DNA from: Geomonas anaerohicana
GTDB lineage: Bacteria; Desulfobacterota; Desulfuromonadia; Geobacterales; Geobacteraceae
NCBI RefSeq assembly: GCF_016458305.1
Contig: NZ_JAEMHL010000007.1
Location: 186,001-250,000, forward strand
Reading direction: 5' to 3'
Length of the DNA: 64,000 nucleotides
In this document: positions 27,165 through 38,060 of the stretch, one piece after another
Layout of the letters: every line of letters begins with the position of its first letter
How positions within the stretch are numbered: position 1 is the stretch's first letter
The notes under the pieces: generated by a model
Databases searched by the model: none
What the model was told of the DNA's origin: nothing
The model's input: only the letters and a program-made list of their open reading frames with translations
Translations under genes and position numbers: made by a program

Positions 27165-29378
27165 ATGCGTAAAGGTAAAGACGGCATCATGAGGCTGCTC
27201 GGCAAGGGGGAGCCGGTTCCATACCGGCAGATGCTGAAGGCTCTCAACGTATCCCGGCACGAGCGCGGCCGCCTGGACGACATGCTCGACTACCTGGTCG
27301 AGACCGGGGAGATCGCCAAGCTGCCGGGACGGATCTACACGGTGGCCGGGGCAGGCGACACGGTGCGCGGCAAGCTTTCCACGCACCGGGACGGCTATGG
27401 CTTCGTGATGCCCGAGGACGGCGGCGAGGACCTCTTCGTGCCGGCACGCTACCTCTCTGAATACATGAACGGCGACACCGTTGAGGCACAGGTGGTGTCG
27501 ACCCGGCGCGACGGCAAGCGGGAGGGGCGCATCACGGCGCTGGTGCAGCGCGGCGTCACCGAGATCGTCGGGCGCTTCGAGGCGGTCGGCAAGGGGGGAC
27601 GGGTGATCCCGGACGACCCCAAACTCGGACGCGACCTGTTCGTGACGCCTGGCCCCGCAGGCGGCGCGTCCAAGGCGAAGAACGGGCAGATCGTGCTGGC
27701 GGCGATCACGTCGTACCCGGCGGGTGCGCGCCCGCTGGAGGGGCGCATCGTCGAGGTGCTGGGCGAGGCCAACGACCCGGAAGTCGAGGCGCTCACCGTC
27801 ATCAAGAAGTACGAGTTGCCGCACGTCTTCGACGAGAAGGTCATGGCGGAAGCGGAACGGCAGCCCCAGCAGGTGACCGAGGAGGCAATCCAGGGGCGGG
27901 TCGATCTGCGCGAACGGCTCACGGTCACCATCGACGGCGAGACCGCCCGCGATTTCGACGACGCGGTCTCGGTCGCCCGGGAAGGGGACAAGATCCGCCT
28001 CTGGGTCTCCATCGCCGACGTGTCGCACTACGTCGCCGAGGGCTCTCGCCTGGACACCGAGGCCTACCTGCGCGGCACCTCCGTTTATTTCCCGGACCGC
28101 TGCATCCCGATGCTCCCCGAGCAGCTTTCCAACGGCATCTGCTCTTTGAACCCGCAGGTGGACCGACTCACCATGACCGCGGAGATGCTCTTCGACTCGA
28201 CCGGCGCCAGGGTGGACCAGAAGTTCTATACCAGCGTGATCAAAAGCGCGGCGCGGCTCACCTACACCACGGTGAAGAAGGTCCTGGTGGACCGGGACGC
28301 CGAGGCCATCGAGTCGAACCGGCACCTGGTGGCCGACCTGAAGGTGATGGAGGAACTTTCCCTCAGGCTGAACGCGGTACGCAAGGGGAGGGGGAGCATC
28401 GACTTCGACCTCCCCGAACCGCAGATCATCCTGGACCTGCAGGGGGAGACCACGGCCATCGTGCGTGCGGAGCGGAACCTCGCCCACCGCATCATCGAGG
28501 AGTTCATGCTGGCGGCCAACGAGGCGGTGGCGCATTTCCTGGAATCGACCCCGGTCCCGTCGCTGTACCGCATCCACGAGAACCCCGACCCGGTCAAGCT
28601 GCAGGACCTCTCCGAGTTCGTCTTCGGCTTCGGCTACATCCTAAAGGTGGTGGACGAGAAGGTGAGCCCGGTCGCGCTGCAGAAGCTCTTGGCCGAGGTG
28701 GCGGGGAAGCCCGAGGAGCGGCTCATCAACGAGGTGCTCTTGCGCTGCATGAAGCAGGCGCGCTACAGCGCGGAGAACCTCGGCCACTTCGGCCTGGCCG
28801 CCTCGTCCTACACCCACTTCACCTCGCCCATCCGGCGCTACCCGGACCTCGTGGTGCACCGCATCCTGAAACGGGTGCTGGCCGGCAAGATGACCAAGGC
28901 GGACAAGGACCGGCTGGAGGCCAGGCTCCCCGAGACCGGGCTGCACACCAGCAAGCGCGAGCGGGTCGCCATGGAGGCGGAGCGCGAGATGGTGGACCTG
29001 AAGAAGATGCAGTTCATGCGCGACAAGATCGGCGAGGAGTACGACGGCTACATCACCGGCGTCGCCCCCTTCGGCCTCTTCGTGGAACTGATCGATCTCT
29101 TCGTGGAGGGGATGGTGCCGGTGGCGACCCTCCCCCAGGACTACTACGTGCACCTGGAAAAGAGCCACGCCCTGGTGGGCGAGAGAAGCCGCGCCATGTA
29201 CCGCATCGCCGACAAGATCAGGGTCAAGGTGGCGGCGGTGAACGAGCCGCGCAAGCAGGTGGAGTTCGCCCTGGTCGGCACCCTGGAGAAGCGCCCCATC
29301 GAGCCCATCGCCGACGTGCGCAACGCCTACCAGCGCATCCCCATCAAGGGGAAGCGACCCAAGCCCAGGCGCCGTTGA
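27165..29378 (+). CDS. rnr: Ribonuclease R
   Basis: 737 residues from ATG 27165 with GAAGGGG upstream; an in-frame ATG at 27105 lacks a ribosome site. A processive 3'-5' exoribonuclease that unwinds structured RNA. Domains in order: winged helix (PVPYRQMLKALNVSRHERGR), cold-shock domains (GYGFVMPEDGGEDLFVPARY), the RNB catalytic domain with the metal site in TARDFDDAVSVA (about residue 265), later HFTSPIRRYPDLVVHRILKR, an S1 domain (YDGYITGVAPFGLFVELIDL) and a short basic tail ending KPRRR. Confidence 0.97.
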   Translation: MRKGKDGIMRLLGKGEPVPYRQMLKALNVSRHERGRLDDMLDYLVETGEIAKLPGRIYTVAGAGDTVRGKLSTHRDGYGFVMPEDGGEDLFVPARYLSEYMNGDTVEAQVVSTRRDGKREGRITALVQRGVTEIVGRFEAVGKGGRVIPDDPKLGRDLFVTPGPAGGASKAKNGQIVLAAITSYPAGARPLEGRIVEVLGEANDPEVEALTVIKKYELPHVFDEKVMAEAERQPQQVTEEAIQGRVDLRERLTVTIDGETARDFDDAVSVAREGDKIRLWVSIADVSHYVAEGSRLDTEAYLRGTSVYFPDRCIPMLPEQLSNGICSLNPQVDRLTMTAEMLFDSTGARVDQKFYTSVIKSAARLTYTTVKKVLVDRDAEAIESNRHLVADLKVMEELSLRLNAVRKGRGSIDFDLPEPQIILDLQGETTAIVRAERNLAHRIIEEFMLAANEAVAHFLESTPVPSLYRIHENPDPVKLQDLSEFVFGFGYILKVVDEKVSPVALQKLLAEVAGKPEERLINEVLLRCMKQARYSAENLGHFGLAASSYTHFTSPIRRYPDLVVHRILKRVLAGKMTKADKDRLEARLPETGLHTSKRERVAMEAEREMVDLKKMQFMRDKIGEEYDGYITGVAPFGLFVELIDLFVEGMVPVATLPQDYYVHLEKSHALVGERSRAMYRIADKIRVKVAAVNEPRKQVEFALVGTLEKRPIEPIADVRNAYQRIPIKGKRPKPRRR

Positions 29379-29384
29379 AAGCTG

Positions 29385-29414
29385 TTGCGCTGGCTTTCCG
29401 CGCTGTGGTATAGA
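29385..29414 (+). promoter_or_regulatory. Possible sigma-70 promoter before tatC
   Basis: TTGCGC (29385-29390), an 18-bp spacer and TATAGA (29409-29414) just after rnr. Matches are partial; placement 46 bp before tatC is sensible. Confidence 0.35.
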
Positions 29415-29459
29415 GTTAGTTTGAGCTCTGCGCGGCATTAATTAGGAGATACACGTTTT

Positions 29460-30308
29460 ATGGTTGAAGAAAAGGTACTGCCGTTCATGGAGCACCTGGT
29501 GGAACTCCGGAAACGGCTGATCGTCTGCGTTTTCGCCATCATCATCGGCATGGGGGTCGCCTGGAACTTTTCCACCGACCTCTTGAAGTTCGTGGAACAG
29601 CCGCTGACCGGTAAGACGTACCTGTCGGAAATAAAGAAATCCCTCTACGAAAAGGTTAAGCAGAGCTACCCCGAGGCGTACCAGCGCATGAAGCTGGGCG
29701 AGGAACACCAGGTCGCCGAAAAGCCGCGCATGCTGAACTACAGCGCGCCGCTCGAGCCGTTCTTCGTGCAGTGCAAGATCTCCATGCTGGCCGGCCTGGT
29801 CATCGTGCTCCCGGTCCTGTTCCACCAGTTCTGGCTCTTCGTGGCGCCGGGTCTGACGCGCAAGGAGCGGCGCATGGTGGTCCCCTTCGTCACCACGGCA
29901 ACCCTCGCCTTTTGCGCCGGGGCCATGTTCTTCCTGGTCATCATCTGGCCGGTGATCATCAACTTCTCGCTCTCCTACGAAGCGAGCGGGCTGCAGAGCT
30001 GGTACAACATCTCGGCCTACATCAACTTCTGCCTGCGCCTGATCCTCATGTTCGGACTCATCTTCGAGCTCCCGATCCTTGCGCTGCTTCTGGCCCGTTT
30101 CGGCATCGTCAACTACCGCATGCTGGCCACCCGCAGAAAATACGCGCTGCTGGCGAGCGCCATCGTCGCCGCGTTCCATGCGGACCTGGTGACCATGTTC
30201 GTCATCATGATCCCGCTCTATCTCATGTACGAGATCAGCATCTGGGTCGCGCTCCTGTTCGGGAAGAAGAAACTTCCCCCGGCCAACGTCGAGCCGGCCG
30301 AGGCCTGA
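29460..30308 (+). CDS. tatC: Sec-independent protein translocase TatC
   Basis: 282 residues from ATG 29460 with TTAGGAG upstream. Six membrane helices; it is the receptor for twin-arginine signal peptides in the Tat export pathway. Family marks: FMEHLVELRKRLIVCVFAII at the N-terminus, LEPFFVQCKISMLAGLVIVL before helix 2, and FHQFWLFVAPGLTRKERRMV. The first periplasmic loop (about residues 40-95) is longer than usual, with a charged helical stretch KSLYEKVKQSYPEAYQRMK. No tatA/tatB is nearby. Confidence 0.97.
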   Translation: MVEEKVLPFMEHLVELRKRLIVCVFAIIIGMGVAWNFSTDLLKFVEQPLTGKTYLSEIKKSLYEKVKQSYPEAYQRMKLGEEHQVAEKPRMLNYSAPLEPFFVQCKISMLAGLVIVLPVLFHQFWLFVAPGLTRKERRMVVPFVTTATLAFCAGAMFFLVIIWPVIINFSLSYEASGLQSWYNISAYINFCLRLILMFGLIFELPILALLLARFGIVNYRMLATRRKYALLASAIVAAFHADLVTMFVIMIPLYLMYEISIWVALLFGKKKLPPANVEPAEA

Positions 30309-30323
30309 GGACACCTACCCTTC

Positions 30324-31310
30324 ATGGTCATTTTCAGAAGCGTTTCTGAAATAAAGGAAAAACTGCGCCGGCCGGTGGTGACCATCGGCAACTTCGACGG
30401 CGTGCACCTCGGGCACCGCGAGATCTTCCGCAGGGTGCGCGAACTGGCGCGCGAGATGGGCGGGGTTTCGGTGGTGATCACCTTCGTGCCGCACCCGTTG
30501 AAGGTGGTCGCGGCGCACCAGGAGGTGCGGTTGATCACCACCTGCCGCGAGAAAGAGGCCCTCATCGAGGGGTCGGGCATCGACTACCTGCTCGAGATTC
30601 CCTTCGACCGGACCTTCGCCGCCATGCCGGCGGCGGAGTTCGTACAGCGGGTGCTGGTGGACGCCATCGGGCTTGAGCGGCTGGTGATCGGCTACGACTA
30701 CGCCTTCGGGCGCGGCAGGGAAGGGGACGTGGGGCTCTTGCGGGAGCTGGGCACCCGCTACGGCTACAGCGTCGAGGAACTGCAGCCCATCTCGGACGGC
30801 GCCACGGTCTACAGTTCCACCGCGGTGCGCAGGCTGGTGAGCGCCGGCGACGTCGCCGCCGCAGCGCAACTCTTGGGGCGGCACTTCGCCATCACCGGCA
30901 AGGTGGTGCACGGCCACGAGCGGGGGCGCGGGCTGGGCTTCCCCACCGCCAACATCGACACGGAGAAGGACCTGATCCCGTCGGTGGGGGTCTACGCGGT
31001 CAAGGTCTGCCTGGGCGACCGCCTCCTGGACGGCGCCTGCAATATCGGCCCGAACCCCACCTTCGGCAACGACCGGCTCTCCATCGAGGTGTTCCTGCTC
31101 GATTTCGAGGAGAACCTCTACGACCGCGAGATCACGCTCTTCTTCATCGAAAGGCTGCGCGGCGAGAAGAGGTTCGCGAGCCTGGACGAACTGAAGACTG
31201 CCATCGCGGCCGACGTGGAGCGCTGCCGCGAGATCCTCCGCGAGGCCCGGCCGGTCGCCTCGGAGAGCGGCGGCGACTGGGACTGCGTCGCCGCGGCAAC
31301 GAAGCCGTAA
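30324..31310 (+). CDS. ribF: Bifunctional riboflavin kinase/FAD synthetase
   Basis: 328 residues. The N-terminal FAD synthetase (nucleotidyltransferase) half has VVTIGNFDGVHLGHREIF and later YSSTAVRRLVSAGDVAAAAQ. The C-terminal riboflavin kinase half has HGHERGRGLGFPTANID and NIGPNPTFGNDRLSIEVFLL. It makes FMN then FAD. About 20 residues after the kinase domain (GGDWDCVAAATKP) look like a loose tail running toward the REP. It follows tatC by 15 bp. Confidence 0.97.
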   Translation: MVIFRSVSEIKEKLRRPVVTIGNFDGVHLGHREIFRRVRELAREMGGVSVVITFVPHPLKVVAAHQEVRLITTCREKEALIEGSGIDYLLEIPFDRTFAAMPAAEFVQRVLVDAIGLERLVIGYDYAFGRGREGDVGLLRELGTRYGYSVEELQPISDGATVYSSTAVRRLVSAGDVAAAAQLLGRHFAITGKVVHGHERGRGLGFPTANIDTEKDLIPSVGVYAVKVCLGDRLLDGACNIGPNPTFGNDRLSIEVFLLDFEENLYDREITLFFIERLRGEKRFASLDELKTAIAADVERCREILREARPVASESGGDWDCVAAATKP

Positions 31311-31316
31311 CCAAAA

Positions 31317-31346
31317 GGGACAGGCACCTGACGGAGCCAGTCCCCC
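31317..31346 (+). repeat. REP-like hairpin, copy after ribF
   Basis: A 30-bp imperfect palindrome opening GGGACAGGCACC and closing GGAGCCAGTCCCC, the same family as 18353-18428 and 53149-53178 with a one-base change in the loop. It starts seven bases after the ribF stop. Confidence 0.88.
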
Positions 31347-31376
31347 CAAGCCATACGACCGAAGACGGGAGCCGGA

Positions 31377-32405
31377 TTGTTCACGCAAAAACTCGATAAA
31401 AAGCTCTTGGTCGGTCTCGCCATCAGCGCCGTCTGCCTCGTTCTGCTGTTCCGCAAGATCGACTTCCACAAGATGGCCGAGGCCTTCGCCGGGCTGGACT
31501 ACCGCTACCTGGTGCCGGCGCTCGTGCTTACCTTCGTCAGCTACTACCTGCGCGCCATACGCTGGAAGTTCCTGCTGCTCCCCATCAAGAAGACCAGCCT
31601 GGGCAACCTTTTCCCTTCCACACTGATCGGCTACATGGCCAACAACCTGCTCCCGGCGCGGCTGGGGGAACTGGTGCGCGCCTACTCGCTGGGGAGCAAG
31701 GAGGGGATCGGCACCAGCGCCGTTTTCGCCTCGCTGGTCCTGGACCGGCTGTGCGACGGCTTCACCATTTTGTTGGTGCTCCTGATCACCTTCTTCACCA
31801 TCAGGCTGCCGGCCGGGATGGAAGGGGTCCAGCACGCGCTGGTCACCGGCGGCTACATCACCTTCACCCTTTATGTCTGCGTGATGGCCTTTTTGTTCCT
31901 GCTCAGGCGGCACACCGATTTCACCCTCGGAGTGGTGGCGCGCCTGGTGCGCCCGGTGGCCCCGCACCTGGGAGAGAAGATCGACGCCATGCTGCGCTCA
32001 TTCATCTCGGGCATCCGCTTTCCGGGCGACGCCGCCAGCATCATGGGCACCCTGGTCAGCTCGCTGCTGGTCTGGGCCACCGCCATCTGGCCCGTGGATC
32101 TGATGCTGCGTGCCTTCGGCGTCGTGCTGCCGCCCACTGCGTCCATGTTCATCATGGTCTTCCTGGTCTTTGCGGTCATGGTGCCGGCCTCTCCCGGTTT
32201 CATCGGGACCCATCACCTGGCCTGTGTCACCGCCCTGTCCGCCTTCCAGATCGGCAGCGAGCGGGCCCTGAGCATTGCCATCGTCATCCACGCCATGGGC
32301 TTTTTCCCGGTCACCGTTGCCGGCCTTGGCTGCCTGTGGCGGGACAAGCTTTCCATCCGGAACATCAGCGAAAATACCTCTCAGGAGCAACTGCGTGAAC
32401 AATAA
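31377..32405 (+). CDS. Flippase-like / lysylphosphatidylglycerol synthase transmembrane-domain protein
   Basis: 342 residues starting at TTG 31377 (GGGAG upstream). Seven to eight membrane helices in the pattern of the UPF0104/LPG_synthase_TM family: YLVPALVLTFVSYYLRAIRW, LGNLFPSTLIGYMANNLLPA, RLGELVRAYSLGSKEG, VLDRLCDGFTILLVLL and VPASPGFIGTHHLA. Members move or modify lipid-linked molecules or lack known activity. The last 11 bp overlap the DUF2723 gene, so the two are translationally coupled and may act on the same lipid-linked sugar. Confidence 0.9.
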   Translation: MFTQKLDKKLLVGLAISAVCLVLLFRKIDFHKMAEAFAGLDYRYLVPALVLTFVSYYLRAIRWKFLLLPIKKTSLGNLFPSTLIGYMANNLLPARLGELVRAYSLGSKEGIGTSAVFASLVLDRLCDGFTILLVLLITFFTIRLPAGMEGVQHALVTGGYITFTLYVCVMAFLFLLRRHTDFTLGVVARLVRPVAPHLGEKIDAMLRSFISGIRFPGDAASIMGTLVSSLLVWATAIWPVDLMLRAFGVVLPPTASMFIMVFLVFAVMVPASPGFIGTHHLACVTALSAFQIGSERALSIAIVIHAMGFFPVTVAGLGCLWRDKLSIRNISENTSQEQLREQ

Positions 32406-34251
32406 CGGAATCCTCGGCAGGCTGGACCACTTCGCCATCCTGGCCTTCAGCATCCCCTTGTTCATCTACCTTTTGACACTGGCCCCCACGGTGACCTTTT
32501 TCGACAGCGGCGAGTTCCTGACCGCTATCTCGTCCCTGGGTGTGGCGCACTCGCCGGGGTATCCGCTGTTTATCAACTACGCCAAACCCTTCACCTTCCT
32601 CCCCATCGGCAGCATCGCCTTCAGGGTCAACTTCGCCACCGCCGTTTCGGCGGCGCTGGCCTGCTACGGCGTCTACCTGCTGACGGTGAAGTTCCTGGAG
32701 GGGGAAGAGACCGCGTGGCAGGGGCGCTTCCGGGGGCTGCCGGTCAAGCTCTCCGCGCTGGCCGCCGCCGTCACCTTCGCCTGCACCGCGAGGCTGTGGC
32801 TGCAGTCCAACCACGACAAGCCCTATCCGCTGCTCGCCTTCATCTGCGCGGTGGTCTTCTACCTGATGCTTTTGTGGCGTGAGAGTTTTCTCTCCGGCGA
32901 AGAGCGCCCCGCCTACGTCTATCTCGGGGCCTTTCTCTGCGGCCTGGGTGCAGGCGCCCACCAGATCATGGTGCTCATGATCCCGACCTACGCCTTCCTG
33001 CTCTGGTCCGCCGACCACCGCGTCATCCTGCGCTTCAAGGAGTTCTTCATCGCCTTCGCCTTCGGCGTGCTCGGCTTCGGCATCCACCTGCACCTGATAG
33101 TGCGCGCCTTCCAGCACCCGGTGCTCAACTGGGGCGACTCCAAGAACCTGGAACAGTTCCTCTGGAACATCCTGCGCAAGGGATACCCGACCGAAAAGCC
33201 CAACCGCGACCTGAACCTGCTCTGGTCGCAGCTGAACGCCTTCAACGTACCCTACGAGTTCACCGTGGCGGGGATGGCGCTCCTGATCATCGGGCTTGGC
33301 TACCTCTGCTTCAGGAAGCGGGCGCTGGTGCTGGGTTACCTGATCGCCCTCGGCTCGTTCCTGGCGGTGATCGTCGGCTACTTCAACACCCCGGGCGAGC
33401 TCATCTTCCTGACCGAGGAATTCTTCACCCCGCTCTACTGCCTCTCCGCCGTGTTCATCGGGGTGGGGCTCTTCACCCTGTTCAAGGAGGCGGCCCAGCG
33501 GCTGCCCGACTCCATGCCGCTGCGCCTGGGGCTCCTGGCGCTGCTGTTCATGCTCCCGGTCATCATCTTCGCCCGCAACTTCGTGGAGAACGACCAGCAC
33601 GAGAACTACATCGCCTTCGACTACGCCAGCAACACGCTCCGCTCGCTGCCGCAGAATGCGGTCATGTACACCTGGGGCGACTCCGGCGCCTTTCCGCTGT
33701 GGTATCTGCAGGGGGTGGAGCGGATGCGCGAAGACCTCGACCTGCCGCACACCCCGCACCTGGTGTTCGACTGGTACCTGGACAGCATGCCCCGCATGTT
33801 CAAGGGAAGCCAGCTGTACAAGCTCCCCATGGATTACCGTTCGCCGGACAACACGCTGCTCACCTCGGTGAGCGAGCAGTACAACCGCCGCCCGGTCTTC
33901 GTGGACTTCTCCACCAAGTACTCGATCAACTTCAACAATTTCGTGCTGCACCAGCGCGGCATCACCTTCCGGCTGGACAGCCCCAGTGTGCCGCAGTCCC
34001 AGCCCGATCTGGACAGCTGGCCCATGTACTCGCTGCGCGGGGTGCTGGGGGACCACGACATGTTCTTCCGCGACCTCGACACCGGCAAGGCGATCCTGAT
34101 CTACGCCGCGGCCCTGATCGAGTCGGGGCAGACGCGGCTGCGCATGGGGCAGAAGGAGGCGGGTGCCCGTGACCTCAAGATCGCGGCCGCCATCTCGCCG
34201 GAAAACAAACCGCAGATCGACGCCATCCTGAAGGCGAGCGGGGTGCAGTGA
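32395..34251 (+). CDS. DUF2723 (GT117-like) membrane protein, probable protein/lipid glycosyltransferase
   Basis: 618 residues from GTG 32395 with CAGGAG upstream. About 11-12 membrane helices. The conserved DUF2723 motif is near the N-terminus: VTFFDSGEFLTAISSLGVAH then SPGYPLF, resembling the first loop of protein O-mannosyltransferases. A large soluble C-terminal part (from about residue 410) includes ALRSLPQNAVMYTWGD-like sequence and a TPR-like end. Likely uses a lipid-linked sugar to modify an exported substrate; substrate unknown. It lies just before aroE and the pil cluster. Confidence 0.88.
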   Translation: MNNNGILGRLDHFAILAFSIPLFIYLLTLAPTVTFFDSGEFLTAISSLGVAHSPGYPLFINYAKPFTFLPIGSIAFRVNFATAVSAALACYGVYLLTVKFLEGEETAWQGRFRGLPVKLSALAAAVTFACTARLWLQSNHDKPYPLLAFICAVVFYLMLLWRESFLSGEERPAYVYLGAFLCGLGAGAHQIMVLMIPTYAFLLWSADHRVILRFKEFFIAFAFGVLGFGIHLHLIVRAFQHPVLNWGDSKNLEQFLWNILRKGYPTEKPNRDLNLLWSQLNAFNVPYEFTVAGMALLIIGLGYLCFRKRALVLGYLIALGSFLAVIVGYFNTPGELIFLTEEFFTPLYCLSAVFIGVGLFTLFKEAAQRLPDSMPLRLGLLALLFMLPVIIFARNFVENDQHENYIAFDYASNTLRSLPQNAVMYTWGDSGAFPLWYLQGVERMREDLDLPHTPHLVFDWYLDSMPRMFKGSQLYKLPMDYRSPDNTLLTSVSEQYNRRPVFVDFSTKYSINFNNFVLHQRGITFRLDSPSVPQSQPDLDSWPMYSLRGVLGDHDMFFRDLDTGKAILIYAAALIESGQTRLRMGQKEAGARDLKIAAAISPENKPQIDAILKASGVQ

Positions 34252-35105
34252 TGGCGATCACCGGGAAGACCACGGTAACCGGGATCATCGGCTGGCCGGT
34301 ATCCCATTCGCTTTCGCCGGTACTGCACAACGCCGCGTTCCAGGCGCTGGGCCTGGACTGGATCTACGTTCCCTTCCCGGTGACGCCCGAGCGGCTGGCC
34401 GAGGGGATCGCGGGGCTCAAGTCGGTCGGCGTGGCCGGTTTCAGCGTCACCATTCCCCACAAGGTGGCCATCATCCCGCTGCTGGACCAGGTGACCCCCG
34501 AAGCCGAACTGATCGGTGCGGTCAACACCGTGGTGGCGCGGGAAGGAAAGCTCATCGGCTACAACACCGACGGCATCGGCCTCATCGCCGCCGTGCGCGA
34601 GAAACTCTCGTTCGATCCGGCCGGCAAGCACATCCTGGTGCTGGGTGCGGGGGGAGCGGCCCGCTCCGCCGTGGTCTCGCTGGCCCTGGCCGGGGCCGCC
34701 GGGGTCACCATCGCCAACCGCTCGCACGACCCGGCCGCAGCGCTGGCGCAGCTGGTTGCGGCACGGCTGCCCGAGACCCGCTTTGCCACCCGCGGTCTCG
34801 ACTGCCTCTCCGACGCCGGCTTCATGGGGGGCTTCGACCTGGTGGTCAACACCACCTCGGTGGGGATGGCCGGGGATTCATTCCCGGGGCTCGCGCTCTC
34901 CGCGCTGAAACCGGGCGGATGCCTTTACGACATGGTCTACGCCCCTCCGGTCACGCCGCTTCTGGCCGAGGCCCGGGCGCTCGGGATCCCCTGCGCCAAC
35001 GGCCTCGCAATGCTGGTGGCCCAGGGCGAGGCGGCGTTCCGGATCTGGACCGGTGCCATCCCGCCCAAGGGGTGCATGGAGGGCGCGCTGGCCGCGGTTC
35101 TGTAA
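34251..35105 (+). CDS. aroE: Shikimate dehydrogenase (NADP+)
   Basis: 284 residues from ATG 34251, overlapping the preceding TGA; GTG 34248 is the alternative. Reduces 3-dehydroshikimate to shikimate in aromatic amino acid synthesis. Motifs: GIIGWPVSHSLSPVLHNAAF substrate loop, SVTIPHK with the catalytic Lys, GAVNTVV, GYNTDGIG, the nucleotide loop LGAGGAARSAVVSLAL, NTTSVGM and NGLAMLVAQGEAAFRIW. Last gene before the pil operon promoter. Confidence 0.97.
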   Translation: MAITGKTTVTGIIGWPVSHSLSPVLHNAAFQALGLDWIYVPFPVTPERLAEGIAGLKSVGVAGFSVTIPHKVAIIPLLDQVTPEAELIGAVNTVVAREGKLIGYNTDGIGLIAAVREKLSFDPAGKHILVLGAGGAARSAVVSLALAGAAGVTIANRSHDPAAALAQLVAARLPETRFATRGLDCLSDAGFMGGFDLVVNTTSVGMAGDSFPGLALSALKPGGCLYDMVYAPPVTPLLAEARALGIPCANGLAMLVAQGEAAFRIWTGAIPPKGCMEGALAAVL

Positions 35106-35119
35106 CATGGAGCTATTCC

Positions 35120-35148
35120 TTGACATTAACGCGATTACAAAATACCAT
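35120..35148 (+). promoter_or_regulatory. Sigma-70 promoter for the pilBTCSR operon
   Basis: Perfect -35 TTGACA (35120-35125), 17-bp spacer, -10 TACCAT (35143-35148, four of six). The start site near 35155 leaves a ~23-base leader before pilB with GAGGT as ribosome site. Confidence 0.7.
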
Positions 35149-35177
35149 TCACAGGATCTTTAACCCCTGAGGTAGCT

Positions 35178-36884
<1,707 letters not shown>

Positions 36885-36916
36885 CGCCACCAAAGGGTAA
36901 CGGAGACGAGGTATTC

Positions 36917-38020
36917 ATGATCAACTTTCATCAAATGCTCAAGGAACTGGTGGAGAGGGGTGGCTCCGACCTCCACATCACCACCAATACCTCGCCGCAG
37001 ATCCGCATCGACGGTAGACTCACCCCGATGGACGTCCCGCCGCTCACCGCCATCGAGACCAAACAACTCTGCTACAGCATCCTGACCGATGCCCAGAAGC
37101 ACAGGTTCGAAGAGGAGAACGAGCTGGACCTCTCCTTCGGCGTCAAGGGGCTGTCGCGCTTCAGGGGGAACATCTTCGTGCAGCGCGGCGCGGTCGCCGG
37201 CGTCTTCAGGGTTATCCCGTACAAGATCCTCACCTTCGAGGAACTGGGGCTTCCCCCCGTGGTCAGGGCACTGTGCGACAAGCCGCGCGGCCTGATCCTG
37301 GTCACCGGGCCTACCGGCTCGGGTAAGTCGACCACGCTCGCTTCCATGATCGACCACATCAACCTCAACCGCCACGACCACATCGTGACCGTCGAGGACC
37401 CGATCGAGTACCTGCACCCGCACAAGGGGTGCATCGTGAACCAGCGCGAGGTCGGCGCCGACACCAAGAGCTTCAAGCACGCCCTGAAGTACGTGCTGCG
37501 CCAGGACCCGGACGTGGTCCTGATCGGCGAGTTGCGCGACCTGGAGACCATCGAGGCGGCGCTGACCCTGGCCGAGACCGGCCACCTCTGCTTCGCCACG
37601 CTGCACACCAACTCCTGCGCCCAGACCATCAACAGGATCATCGACGTCTTCCCTCCCTACCAGCAGACCCAGGTGAGGACCCAGCTCTCCTTCGTGCTGG
37701 AAGGCGTCATGTCCCAGACCCTGATCCCGAAAGCCACCGGGGGGGGGCGTGCGCTGGCGCTCGAGGTCATGGTCCCCAACCCCGCGATCAGGAACCTGAT
37801 CCGCGAGGACAAGGTGCACCAGATCTATTCGCAGATGCAGGTCGGCCAGGAGAAGTTCGGCATGCAGACCATGAACCAGTGCCTGATGGGGCTTTTGTCG
37901 CGGCGCCTCATCACGGTAGACGATGCCCTGGGCCGCTCCTCCGAACCGGACGAGCTGAAGCAGATGCTGGCCCCGGGCGGCTCGGGCGCGGCACAGATGC
38001 GGCGTCCGCCGCAAAGATAG
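36917..38020 (+). CDS. pilT: Type IV pilus retraction ATPase PilT
   Basis: 367 residues. Walker A GPTGSGKSTT at 131-140, Asp box VTVEDPIEYLHPHKGCIVNQ, Walker B VVLIGELRDLETIEAALT, His box ETGHLCFATLHTNSC and the retraction hallmark AIRNLIRE near residue 290. The PilB-type zinc cysteines and N-terminal domain are absent, as expected. It depolymerises the pilus. Geobacter genomes carry several PilT paralogs; this is the one in the pilB operon (PilT4 position). 32 bp after pilB. Confidence 0.98.
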   Translation: MINFHQMLKELVERGGSDLHITTNTSPQIRIDGRLTPMDVPPLTAIETKQLCYSILTDAQKHRFEEENELDLSFGVKGLSRFRGNIFVQRGAVAGVFRVIPYKILTFEELGLPPVVRALCDKPRGLILVTGPTGSGKSTTLASMIDHINLNRHDHIVTVEDPIEYLHPHKGCIVNQREVGADTKSFKHALKYVLRQDPDVVLIGELRDLETIEAALTLAETGHLCFATLHTNSCAQTINRIIDVFPPYQQTQVRTQLSFVLEGVMSQTLIPKATGGGRALALEVMVPNPAIRNLIREDKVHQIYSQMQVGQEKFGMQTMNQCLMGLLSRRLITVDDALGRSSEPDELKQMLAPGGSGAAQMRRPPQR

Positions 38021-38060
38021 CAGCAGCCAGTCCCGGTTACACCGGGAAAGGAGTACCTAG

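Noticed and set aside
32275-32394. Upstream start of the DUF2723 gene
   Set aside because: Those codons are out-of-frame translation of the flippase-like gene; GTG 32395 has CAGGAG at good spacing.
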